Origin: Trichodesmium sp050015995 | GTDB lineage: Bacteria > Cyanobacteriota > Cyanobacteriia > Cyanobacteriales > Microcoleaceae | DNA: 64,000 bases | Reading direction: 5' to 3' | Assembly: GCF_050015995.1 (NCBI RefSeq) | Contig: NZ_JBNHEP010000091.1 | Coordinates: 52,529 to 116,528 of the forward strand | Translations under genes and position numbers: made by a program | Notes under the pieces: model-generated | The model's input: only the letters and a program-made list of their open reading frames with translations | What the model was told of the DNA's origin: nothing | The model's database searches: none | Part shown: positions 26,851 through 35,058 of the stretch, piece by piece | Layout: every line of letters begins with the position of its first letter | How positions within the stretch are numbered: position 1 is the first letter of the stretch

Positions 26851-28407
26851 ATGCGTTTATTTACCACTATTGCAGGTTTGCGCTGCTATTTAAATTTACT
26901 ACAAACTGAGCAGCAAAAATCTCCCTATACTATCGGTTTAGTTCCGACAATGGGAGCTTTACACGAAGGACATTTAAGCTTAATTAAACGTGCAAGAGAA
27001 GAGAATAAAATTACGGTTGTCAGTATTTTTGTTAATCCTTTACAGTTTGCTCCTACAGAAGATTTTCAACAATACCCTCGACAATTAGAAGTAGATAAAA
27101 AATTTTGTCAGAAAGAAGGAGTAGATGTAATTTTTGCTCCTACTCCTAAAATAATGGGTATGGAAAATGAGTTATCTACTCAAGCTCAAAATCATACAAC
27201 TACAGTTGTTCCTCCATCTCACATGACATCAATTATGTGTGGAGTTTCTCGACCTGATTTTTTTCAGGGAGTGGCAACAATTGTCACTAAATTATTGAAT
27301 TTAGTTCAGCCAAATAATGCTTATTTTGGTCAAAAAGATGCTCAACAGTTAGCAATTATTAAGCAATTAGTTAAAGACCTCAGTTTGCCAATTAATATTG
27401 TTTCTTGCCCAATAATTCGCGAAGCTTCAGGATTAGCTATTAGTTCTCGCAATCAATATTTAACTCCTGAACAAAAACAACAAGCTTCCATACTTTATAC
27501 TTCTCTTTGTCATGGTAGACAAATATTTTTAGAGAATCGAGATACACCAAATATTCTCAAAAAAGTCAAAAATGCTGTTAAAGAAAAATTAGCGTCTCAA
27601 CCAACAGTAAAACTAGAGTATTTGGAAATAGTTGACCCTGACAGTTTACAACCTTTAGAAAATATTCAAAATATAGGCTTATTAGCGATCGCTGCTGATG
27701 TTGGACCTTGCCGTTTAATAGATAATATACTCTTGAGAAACCGTAAACCTATAATTGCCATTGATGGGCCTGCTGGTGCTGGTAAATCCACAGTCACCAA
27801 ATTAGTAGGACAAAATCTAGGACTTTTGTACTTGGACACAGGGGCAATGTATCGAGCCGTAACATGGATGGTATTACAAGCTGGTGTGCCAGTTGAAGAC
27901 CAGGCCCAAATAGCAGAATTAGTCAGTCAATGCAAAATTAGCTTTAATGGGCCAGAAAATAACCATGTCATCATCAATGGCCAGGATGTCACAGTAGAAA
28001 TTCGGAGTAGGGAAATTACAAATAATGTTTCAGCTATTGCAGCCCAGCCTACTGTCAGGTATTTTATGGTAAAACAACAACAAAAATTTGGAACTAAAGG
28101 AGGGATAGTAGCAGAAGGACGAGATATTAGTACCCATGTATTTCCGAATGCTGAATTGAAGATTTTTTTAACAGCTTCCGTAACAGAGCGATCGCGACGG
28201 CGACTACTAGAGTTACAGCAGAAAGGTCAAACCAACATCAGCTTAGAAGAAGTAGAAAAAGATATTATTCGTCGTGACAAAAAAGATAGTAACCGGGAAA
28301 TTTCTCCCTTGCGAAAAGCTTCAGATGCTATTGAAATTAGCACAGATGGTTTAAGCATAGCTGAAGTTACTCAAAAAATTGTCGATATATACAAACAAAA
28401 CATTTGA
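26851..28407 (+). CDS. panC/cmk: Bifunctional pantoate-beta-alanine ligase / cytidylate kinase
   Basis: 518 residues, the fused form known from cyanobacteria. Residues 1-~285 are PanC (VPTMGALHEGHLSLIKRA with the nucleotide-binding HxGH, FVNPLQFAPTEDF, GQKDAQQLAII, SSRNQYL), which makes pantothenate. Residues ~295-518 are Cmk (IAIDGPAGAGKSTVTKLV P-loop, LDTGAMYRAVTW, VAEGRDISTHVFP), which phosphorylates CMP and dCMP. Both active sites look intact. The ATG at 26,851 begins right at the conserved PanC N-terminus. A repeat composite lies directly upstream. Confidence 0.97.
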   Translation: MRLFTTIAGLRCYLNLLQTEQQKSPYTIGLVPTMGALHEGHLSLIKRAREENKITVVSIFVNPLQFAPTEDFQQYPRQLEVDKKFCQKEGVDVIFAPTPKIMGMENELSTQAQNHTTTVVPPSHMTSIMCGVSRPDFFQGVATIVTKLLNLVQPNNAYFGQKDAQQLAIIKQLVKDLSLPINIVSCPIIREASGLAISSRNQYLTPEQKQQASILYTSLCHGRQIFLENRDTPNILKKVKNAVKEKLASQPTVKLEYLEIVDPDSLQPLENIQNIGLLAIAADVGPCRLIDNILLRNRKPIIAIDGPAGAGKSTVTKLVGQNLGLLYLDTGAMYRAVTWMVLQAGVPVEDQAQIAELVSQCKISFNGPENNHVIINGQDVTVEIRSREITNNVSAIAAQPTVRYFMVKQQQKFGTKGGIVAEGRDISTHVFPNAELKIFLTASVTERSRRRLLELQQKGQTNISLEEVEKDIIRRDKKDSNREISPLRKASDAIEISTDGLSIAEVTQKIVDIYKQNI

Positions 28408-29114
28408 GTAACTCCAGAAAATACTGATTCATTAATGGATAATGGATAAAACCTTTCTTGATTGAATATAAGGAAATATCCTAGCACTTTTTTTCCCCTA
28501 TGGGGGAAGGCTTTAAAGGGTGAATTATTTAATTAATAATTATTAATTATTCGGGAAATAAGATTAGTTAAATTCAAGTCAGGAGAAAAAAATTATGACA
28601 AATAAATAAAAATATTATATATATTTTTAATAATATTAAAGGGGCTATTACTTAAATAGTAATAATGAAAGTAAGTAGAACGCGATTGATTTTTTAAGTT
28701 ATGTATCAAACGTAAATTGGCTAGTCAGTTATATAAATACCTTAAGGCGTTTTATCGCTGCACTCGAAGTCATGAATAGGAAGTCATAAATCAGAAATTT
28801 TTTCTATTATAATTTTCGGTTAAAACTTTCTACTTATAGATGGATAAATAGAGTTTAAGACTCCGGCTATAGATTTCATTTTAGCGGTGGAAAATTAGTT
28901 ACTAGTAACAATCTCCCACTAACTTTAAATTCTGACTTTCCGGCAGAATGCGGAGCTAAAACACTTATGATTTATGACTTCTTGAAGCCTAAATATCCAA
29001 CCTCTTTTTTGAGCTTAATCTACTTATAATCCTCCCAAAAATGAAAAAAAATTAACTTTTCAAAATTTATGAATAATTCAGTAAATTTCAAATATCTGTA
29101 GAAAATAGAAAAAA
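28408..29114. other. Gene-free spacer with repeats
   Basis: No gene seen. It contains one GGGGAGGCTTTAAACC-type repeat (about 28,430-28,560) and a 205-bp inverted-repeat element (28,778-28,982). The 130 bases before 29,115 are unique AT-rich DNA and presumably hold the promoter of the deacetylase gene. Confidence 0.6.
28778..28982. repeat. MITE-like element with 16-bp inverted ends
   Basis: AGGAAGTCATAAATCA at the left is the near-exact inverted complement of TGATTTATGACTTCTT at the right. About 175 bp of non-coding DNA lie between. No other copy was noticed in the window. Confidence 0.65.
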
Positions 29115-30083
29115 ATGACAAACTTAAATGTATTATCTAGGCAAGGAAAATCATTAGCAACAATCATCGCAGCTAGTGGCAGTTTTTTAATAGGGATTCT
29201 ACTCCCCCTAGATATATGGGCGAACCCACAAGCAACAACAACAGCAAGCACAGCAGTAACTACAAATACAATTAATCAACCAGCAAATAACAAAGAAAAC
29301 CAATTAGAAGTAATTAAAATTAGTTCCGTCCTTGCCAAAAACATTAATACAACTCGACAGAAACTCAGGGAATTAGAATTAAAAACCTTTAATTTTAGTG
29401 TGCCAAAAAGGTTTCAAGGAAAAACAGTTAAAAATATTACTCTGAAAAACAAACAAAAAGTTATTGCCTTAACTTTTGATGACGGTCCATGGAACAAAAC
29501 GACAGAACAAATATTAGATATTCTGAAAAAACATAACATTCAAGCAACTTTTTTCGTAGTCGGCCAACATTTAAACGTACGTCAAGAAATAGGCAAAAAA
29601 ATTGTAGAAGCAGGTCACGTTATTGCTAATCACACATGGAACCACCCTTCTAAAAAGAGTAAAATGAATCCAGACCGCATCAAAAGTGAAATTGGACGTA
29701 CAGCAGATCTTATATACAAAATCACAGGTAGGACTACTAACCTATTTCGGCCTCCTGGTGGTGTCCTAGTTAATGGTTTAGCTGACTATGCGAAAGAACG
29801 GAAACACACTGTAGTCTTGTGGTCTGCTGATTCTGTTGACTGGTATTATAGATCTGCTCCAGAAATTACCAAAAAAGTTTTGAATAGAGCAAGTAATGGT
29901 GGAATTGTCTTGCTACATGATGGTGGTGGTCCAAGAGGTCATGTTGTTAAAGCTCTACCCAATATTATTGCTGGTTTGAAAAAGCAAGGTTATGAATTTG
30001 TAACAATACCAGAACTTCTAACAATTAAAGATAGAGAATTACATCAGGAAGAGTTAGCAAAACAACAAAATAAAAAGCAATAA
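29115..30083 (+). CDS. Polysaccharide deacetylase (NodB domain), exported
   Basis: 322 residues. A hydrophobic N-terminal segment (SLATIIAASGSFLIGILLPL) serves as a signal peptide or anchor. A linker leads to a complete NodB domain (about residues 110-305): LTFDDGPW with the paired Asp, NHTWNHP with the metal-binding histidines (HxxxH type), RPPGG with the Arg, and IVLLHDGGG with the late His. All residues of the metal-dependent carbohydrate esterase-4 site are present. It should remove acetyl groups from peptidoglycan or extracellular polysaccharide GlcNAc in the periplasm. It is a single gene, and its promoter is not evident. Confidence 0.92.
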   Translation: MTNLNVLSRQGKSLATIIAASGSFLIGILLPLDIWANPQATTTASTAVTTNTINQPANNKENQLEVIKISSVLAKNINTTRQKLRELELKTFNFSVPKRFQGKTVKNITLKNKQKVIALTFDDGPWNKTTEQILDILKKHNIQATFFVVGQHLNVRQEIGKKIVEAGHVIANHTWNHPSKKSKMNPDRIKSEIGRTADLIYKITGRTTNLFRPPGGVLVNGLADYAKERKHTVVLWSADSVDWYYRSAPEITKKVLNRASNGGIVLLHDGGGPRGHVVKALPNIIAGLKKQGYEFVTIPELLTIKDRELHQEELAKQQNKKQ

Positions 30084-30343
30084 TTAAAGGAGTTTGTAGC
30101 TTGTATGTCTTAGGTTTAAGAGTATGGTGATTCAACCTCAAGCAATTGTGGAAACAAGTTTCAACTGAATCAGTTGTGTAAGGATTTAGAGATTAAAAAT
30201 CTACCTTACGAAGAGCTAATTTGTAAACTTAGCTGTTTGTGCAGCATCCCGCAGGAAAAGTCTAATACCAAATTCAAAAAAAGTCGTTACAGCATTAATC
30301 TCTAAATTCTTACCACCATATCAAATGACTGTAGCAATATTTT

Positions 30344-30440
30344 CAGGACTTACGCATTGGTACTATATATAGATATAGAGTGGAAAAACTATAGCGATAC
30401 AGTTTTTAACACCACATACATGGTCTCTGCGTAAGTCCTA
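30344..30440. repeat. MITE, family A
   Basis: 97 bp, ends CAGGACTTACGCA and TGCGTAAGTCCTA. The interior (ACTATATATAGATATAGAG, AAAACTATAGCGATACAG) is the reverse complement of that in the copy at 31,050-31,147, so the two flank a 600-bp block as an inverted pair. Confidence 0.85.
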
Positions 30441-30455
30441 ATTTTATGAAATTGA

Positions 30456-30594
30456 TATAGCAATCCGCGCATAGGTTGCGGGTAATCAAAAAGTAGATAA
30501 AAAAAACTGAAACTCCAACCAGTTAAGTTTTCCTAGTTAAGCGTTTCCTAAAAGCGGTAAAATTTTTATACACAAATAAAATAGGATTGCTATA
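30456..30594. repeat. MITE, family B (ends TATAGCAATCC)
   Basis: 139 bp with the 11-bp inverted ends TATAGCAATCC and GGATTGCTATA. The first ~50 bases match, in reverse complement, the right part of the element at 46,793-46,982. A shorter relative with TATAGCAAT ends is at 40,060-40,164. Confidence 0.85.
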
Positions 30595-30649
30595 TTGTAT
30601 TACCTATGTAGTAATTCAGCCTATTAATCAGCCTATTAATATTTACTAT

Positions 30650-31025
30650 TAGACATCCTCCCAACGTTGAGCTTACGCGACAACGCGGGATTCCCTTTTC
30701 ATGTCGCGCAGCGAAACATCGCTGATAGGGGCTTTCTGCTGCCTCTTGCAGAGGAGCTGGGCTTTTCATGTCCCGCAGCAAAATAATGCACCTGCCTCCA
30801 AGGTCTAGCCTCTTTCCGGTCTTACGGTCGCTCCTAAACACTTGCCAGGGCGGTCTTGGGGTCTCCCCCATGAACGACTGGCGCTGAAACTACTATCTCA
30901 GCAGCCTTAAGCTATTTACTATAGTAAACTCAGCAGGAAAACCGCAACATTGATTGGTTTTCCCATACGACGCTCCCGTGACCGGAGAGTGCGGGTCTTC
31001 AACCAACGTTTAGATAAATCAGCTA
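30650..31025 (-). ncRNA. Omega-RNA-like IS605 right-end relic (copy 3)
   Basis: The - strand sequence ends in a hairpin (GGGAATCCCGCGTTGTCGCG) and GGGAGGATGTC. The body carries the same blocks as at 15,544 (GGAGCGTCGTATGGGAAAAC, GGAGCGACCGTAAGACCGG, GCAGAAAGCCCCTATCAGCG). Two small palindromic inserts (ATGTCGCGCAGCG and ATGTCCCGCAGC types) interrupt it. No tnpB lies beside it. The bases just beyond the right end (before 30,650) would be the guide if it is transcribed. Confidence 0.6.
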
Positions 31026-31049
31026 TAATAACTACTGACTCTTAATAAT

Positions 31050-31147
31050 TAGGACTTACGCACAGACAATTTATGTAGTGTTAAAAACTATAGCGCCACA
31101 GTTTTTACACTCTATATATAGTATATAATACCCCTGCATAAGTCCTG
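31050..31147. repeat. MITE, family A (inverted relative to 30,344)
   Basis: 98 bp, ends TAGGACTTACGCA and TGCATAAGTCCTG. The interior GTGTTAAAAACTATAGCG is the complement-strand equivalent of the copy at 30,344. Confidence 0.85.
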
Positions 31148-31696
31148 ATAATAATAAAATTATCCAAACTTGATAAAAAGGTGTGTCAGTCCACTACTAG
31201 ACTGACACAGCTAATTTTGTGCATTAGAAAATGGGGGGATGGGGTGATGGGGTGATTACGAAAAAAGCTAATGCACTATTTTAGGTGTGTCGGTCCACTA
31301 CTAGCGCGTCTAGCTTTATTTTTTGGGTAAGTCGAAATGAAGACCTCTCCCCCGACTCCTCTCCTCGCAGGAGAGGAGAGAATATTTCCCCCCCTTCCAT
31401 CCTCCTCCCTTTCAAAGCTATGCTTTATCAACATCTTTCTGAACATAAAATTTGACAAAATATACAAGTTATGTATTAGCCTTCGAGATGCTTTTTCTGG
31501 AGAAAAGTGTATTGAATTAGAAATTTTTTTGAGAACTACAGACAAGATTCTCACTTCCCACACCCCCCACACAGACCACAAGGTTTTCAGGAGTTCCTTA
31601 TCAGGGATAGCTTTCAAAGGGGGGCAGGGGGGATAGTTGTGGGGTTGGGGAATTAGGTTTTTTTCAACCTACAATTTTAGTCTAGACACCCGACTA

Positions 31697-31734
31697 CACC
31701 TGGATTTAATATTTGTTTGACAAACAGTCTCTAA
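31697..31734. repeat. Left arm of inverted repeat bracketing devC
   Basis: The arm beginning ACCTGGATTTAATATTTG pairs in reverse complement with 33,310-33,347 (TTTAGAGACTGTTTGT ... ATATTAAATCCAGG), with about three mismatches in 37 positions. The arms lie 1.58 kb apart, one on each side of the permease gene. Confidence 0.7.
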
Positions 31735-31822
31735 ATTCTGAATTCTAAATTCTAAATTCAGAATTATACACTATTGTTATATTGTTGATACACCTGTCTA
31801 TAGGACTTTTGACTCAAACAAG

Positions 31823-33070
31823 ATGGCTTCTATAGCTCGCAAAAATTTATTAGAAGATATTCCTCGGTTTATAGTAGCCCAAGCAGGAATATTATTTGCA
31901 GTTAGCTTAGTAACAATTCAAACAGGCATATTAAATGGGTTTGCTCGTTCCACAACCTTATTAATAGACAAATCCAATGCAGATATTTGGATCGCCTCTG
32001 ATGAAATGGTTAACTTCGAGCTGACAGATCCCCTACTGTATGGCCAATTAAGCCAGGCCAAAACTATAGAGGGTGTCCAGCAAGCAGAAGCTTTAATTTT
32101 AGGATCGGTCAGATGGCGGCCTCAGAATGGAGAAATGAGTCCATTAATGGTAATTGGATTTAACCCCAATGGACAACTATTCAATCCGGGAAATATCATT
32201 GAGGGTAACCTCAAAGACCTAAAAGAACCTTTTGCAGTGATGGCCGACCAAAGCAGGTTATCCAGTATGCTCTCTGAAGGAATAGGAACAACAGCGATCG
32301 CCGGTTCCCTACCAGCAAAATTAGTGGCAGTGACCAAAGGTACTCAGTCAATTGTATCAAGTACCTTATTATTTACATCCCTCGAAAATGCCAACAGCTA
32401 CATTAGTGCAGGTATTAACGCTGAAGTGAACTGTAAAGTAGTAGGAGCAGGAAATCTCCAATGTACAAAAGTAGTGGAGAAAAAAGACCCCACTCAAAAG
32501 TTAGAGGAAATACCCACACCCAAACAGTTAGAAATAGCAGACCCGATCGCTTATATATTAATTAAAGCTAAACCAGGTGAAGATTTACAAGTCTTGAAAC
32601 AAAGAATAGAAGCAGCAATGCCAGCTACTAATGCTTATACGAAAAAGGAATTATCTGAGAAAACCAGATTTTTTTGGTTAGCACGAACAAATATTGGTTT
32701 AGTTTTGGGAATGGGGGCAGTGGTAGGTGTAATTGTGGGGATAGTTGTGGTAGCTCAGATTTTGTATTCTTCTGTATCTGACCATATTAAGGAGTTTGGC
32801 ACCCTCAAAGCAATGGGCGCATCGGATAAAGAATTATATGCAGTAATTGTGGAGCAAGCAATTTGGATGGCAGTTTTAGGTTATATTCCTGGGATGTTGG
32901 TTTGTTTAGGATTGAGTGGTTGGGTGGCCAGTAAGGGAATTATTATTTTGATTACACCTTGGTCTGCGTTAGGGGTATTGGGTATAACTGTTGTGATGTG
33001 TGTGGGTTCAGCTTTCTTTGCAATTCAAAAAGTAACTCGCATCGATCCAGCGATCGTATTTAAAGCTTAG
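31823..33070 (+). CDS. devC: DevC-like ABC transporter permease (MacB/FtsX type)
   Basis: 415 residues. One N-terminal transmembrane helix (IVAQAGILFAVSLVTIQTGI, about residues 16-36) is followed by a large periplasmic MacB-like domain. Three C-terminal helices form the FtsX domain (about residues 290-410), beginning GLVLGMGAVVGVIVGIVVV and containing the conserved KEFGTLKAMGAS segment. In heterocyst-type systems DevC works with a DevA ATPase and a DevB membrane-fusion protein to export glycolipids or other compounds. Neither partner is in the neighbouring spacers, so this is an orphan permease here. It is bracketed by a 37-bp inverted repeat and followed by a group II intron relic. Confidence 0.9.
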   Translation: MASIARKNLLEDIPRFIVAQAGILFAVSLVTIQTGILNGFARSTTLLIDKSNADIWIASDEMVNFELTDPLLYGQLSQAKTIEGVQQAEALILGSVRWRPQNGEMSPLMVIGFNPNGQLFNPGNIIEGNLKDLKEPFAVMADQSRLSSMLSEGIGTTAIAGSLPAKLVAVTKGTQSIVSSTLLFTSLENANSYISAGINAEVNCKVVGAGNLQCTKVVEKKDPTQKLEEIPTPKQLEIADPIAYILIKAKPGEDLQVLKQRIEAAMPATNAYTKKELSEKTRFFWLARTNIGLVLGMGAVVGVIVGIVVVAQILYSSVSDHIKEFGTLKAMGASDKELYAVIVEQAIWMAVLGYIPGMLVCLGLSGWVASKGIIILITPWSALGVLGITVVMCVGSAFFAIQKVTRIDPAIVFKA

Positions 33071-33110
33071 GGGAATTTTGACTTGTCCCCAAAGAATATT
33101 TCTTATGTGA

Positions 33111-33216
33111 ACCTCACCTCGAAGTAACCTTTGTTATTAGGAGCTGGATGAGTTGGAAACTCTCACGTCCGGTTTTGAAACAGAGGTGAGGGGTCGAAAT
33201 ACTCCTATCGACTGTA
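33111..33216 (+). mobile_element. Group II intron 3'-end relic (domain V/VI-like)
   Basis: GAGCTGGATGAGTTGGAAAC, then TCTCACGTCCGGTTTT, folds as a 34-nt domain V: GAGCUGGA pairs with UCCGGUUU, and an inner GAGU/ACUC stem carries a GGAA-type loop. This resembles the conserved catalytic hairpin of bacterial group II introns (GAGC...GTACGGTT type). The following GAGGTGAGG pairs with CCTCACCTC at 33,111, and the segment ends CCTATCGACTGTAAC, like an intron 3' end. No intron-encoded protein or 5' part was found nearby. Confidence 0.6.
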
Positions 33217-33309
33217 ACCCTAAGTTTATGAAATTGGTATTATAGCAATCAGGAATCAGTTGTGAGAATTGAGGTGTTCCTTAAAAGGATAGAATAAAAT
33301 ATACGTTTT

Positions 33310-33347
33310 TTTAGAGACTGTTTGTAAAAGGAATATTAAATCCAGGC
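33310..33347. repeat. Right arm of inverted repeat bracketing devC
   Basis: Partner of 31,697-31,734. It is followed by a GTAGGGTGGGCTT ... AACCCACC palindromic repeat (33,348-33,425) with an inner GGCTGTCGCCGACATG piece. Confidence 0.7.
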
Positions 33348-33349
33348 GT

Positions 33350-34036
33350 AGGGTGGGCTTCGGCTGTCGCCGACATGAAAAGGCGACAAGACCTATGCTC
33401 AGGAATGGGAGCCGCAACCCACCAAACATACCCAATATTAAGCACTAAGCGCTATCTTAATCTTTGCTTGTGCATTCACTCTCTTATTCTTCTCTGTTCC
33501 GTCTTCCCAGTTGAGTGTTCCCTAAAACTCTCCAATACCTCAAAACTTAAATCATATTGTCATAGATCAAAAAAAATATATTTGCTTGGGAAAATATTAA
33601 ATAATTATTAAATCTCACTTCTAACTCATAGGATGATATTTATCACATAGCGAATAAGTATTTTTGCGGATATATAATGTAAGTTAAATCTAAAAACATC
33701 AGTAAATTTAACTAGATAAAAGATATAAATATTACAAAAGTAATCACTTTTAAGCAGATATAGGTCCGTAAATATAATCATAGTCATCAAAAAAATGCGT
33801 GATAAAACTTACTTATAGTACCAACCCAAACTCTAAATTTTTAAATTTTTACTGTATAATCACAGATATATCATTATTTAATAATAATAAAATTCTATAG
33901 TAGTGAAGTAATAGGTAGTTTGCCAGAAATCTTCACTACATTATTGAATAAATATAGTGAAAGTATTAAACCATAAGTTAAAAATATTAACTTTTGAATC
34001 ATCACTAATATCTGATAATAAAAATATATATAAGAA
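33350..34036. other. Gene-free spacer
   Basis: After the palindromic repeat (to about 33,425) the sequence is AT-rich and mostly unique, with long A/T runs and no coding potential on either strand that I can support. It presumably contains the promoter of the short gene at 34,037. Confidence 0.5.
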
Positions 34037-34495
34037 ATGCTTAAGATGAAGAAAAGTAAAGTTGGACATAACGATCGATCGCTACAAACCTTAGCTAGAG
34101 CGATAACTCTATCTGAGGGTGATTTTTCCCTAATTTTAGTCCGTTGTAATTCTCCAGAATTAAGAGAAGAAATCCTCCAAAAATTCAAAGCAGAATACCC
34201 TGTAGAATACCAAGAATTAGCATTAGACAATTTTACAGATACACTTTACTCCAGTATTAACCAAAATCTAGGTCATAGCTTACCCAAAGCTTTAATGGTT
34301 AAGAGTTTAGAGTCAGTTAATACCTTAGATAAAGTACTAACTGCAGCTAACTTAGTCAGAAATAACTTCCTAAACTTTCACTTTCCCTTAGTCTTGTGGG
34401 TGACAGATGAAATTCATCAAAAATTAATTCGTTTAGCCCCTGATTTGCAAAGTTGGGCATCATCAGCAATTAGCTTTAATCCTAAATCTGCTTAA
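34037..34495 (+). CDS. Conserved cyanobacterial protein resembling the N-terminus of TPR proteins
   Basis: 152 residues, no signal or membrane segment. The layout (SLQTLARAITLSEGDFSLIL, then LVRCNSPELREEILQKF, PKALMVKSLESVNTLDKVL and FPLVLWVTDEIHQKLIRLAP) looks like a truncated P-loop-fold domain that I recall at the N-terminus of large cyanobacterial tetratricopeptide proteins. It has a Walker-B-like hydrophobic strand (FPLVLWVTDE) but no clear Walker A. No TPR region follows, so the gene is either a stand-alone version or a fragment that kept only this domain. Start: ATG at 34,037, with an alternative at 34,046. Function unknown. Confidence 0.7.
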   Translation: MLKMKKSKVGHNDRSLQTLARAITLSEGDFSLILVRCNSPELREEILQKFKAEYPVEYQELALDNFTDTLYSSINQNLGHSLPKALMVKSLESVNTLDKVLTAANLVRNNFLNFHFPLVLWVTDEIHQKLIRLAPDLQSWASSAISFNPKSA

Positions 34496-35058
34496 ACCAA
34501 AAATTAATCGCCAAAAAAATGGGTCTGAACCCTCGCCGAAAATCTTAGGGTCTAAACTTTATGAAAGGGCAAGATTAATGATAGCTAAATTTCATGCCAA
34601 ATTATCAAGATACTAGGACAGACTTTCTACATAAGTTATCAACTAAAACAGTTTCTCAAAATCAAACAATAACTAAATTATAAAAAAAAATCTAAAATTT
34701 TTAATGTTTACCTTGTATCAGTGGTAATAAAATTATTAAACATTTTTGATCTCTAGCTAAAAAGCAAAATTAACCCTTATTCTGTCAGTGGAATAGCTAA
34801 AGATTGCTAATTATGGTCCAAAAATACAACTCCCTTGAACAAAGTCAGAAGTCAGAAGTTATAAGTTAGAAGTTGTTTTTTTCACAGGGGCTTTTGAGCA
34901 ACCCTGCAAAAACATTTTGCTAATCAAGGCAGGGTTGTGCGACCCAATCCTGTTTGATAACTCCAGAGACGATAAACATTCTGGAATCCTAGTCAACCAT
35001 AACTAGCACTTAAATTTAGCCAATGCCATTAAACTTGACAATATAAGGAATCAAAAGT
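34496..35058. other. Spacer before eno with repeat composite
   Basis: No gene. The region 34,840-34,962 repeats the architecture seen before panC-cmk: GTCAGAAGTCAGAAG units, then a hairpin (CAACCCTGC with GCAGGGTTG), then TTTGATAAC. About 95 bases separate it from the enolase start, room for a promoter. Confidence 0.6.

Larger units (their letters stand above)
30084..31822. other. 1.7-kb gene-free spacer, nested small mobile elements
   Basis: No gene is supported. Order: family-A MITE (30,344-30,440), family-B MITE (30,456-30,594), omega-RNA-like relic (30,650-31,025), family-A MITE in opposite orientation (31,050-31,147), then an inverted pair around GTCAGTCCACTACTAGACTG (about 31,180-31,211) and low-complexity G/C-rich tracts (about 31,340-31,640) flanked by CTTTCAAAGCTA and TAGCTTTCAAAG. 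The last 130 bases contain the left arm of an inverted repeat that brackets the next gene. Confidence 0.7.

Noticed and set aside
30590..30871. Open frame of 93 codons on the - strand
   Set aside because: It runs across a family-B MITE and the omega-RNA-like relic; its peptide has no protein features.
31276..31636. Overlapping open frames on both strands
   Set aside because: Low-complexity G/C-rich tracts flanked by inverted CTTTCAAAGCTA copies; no protein features.
33375..33611. Open frame of 78 codons downstream of devC
   Set aside because: It begins in a dispersed palindromic repeat and has no recognisable domain or codon pattern.
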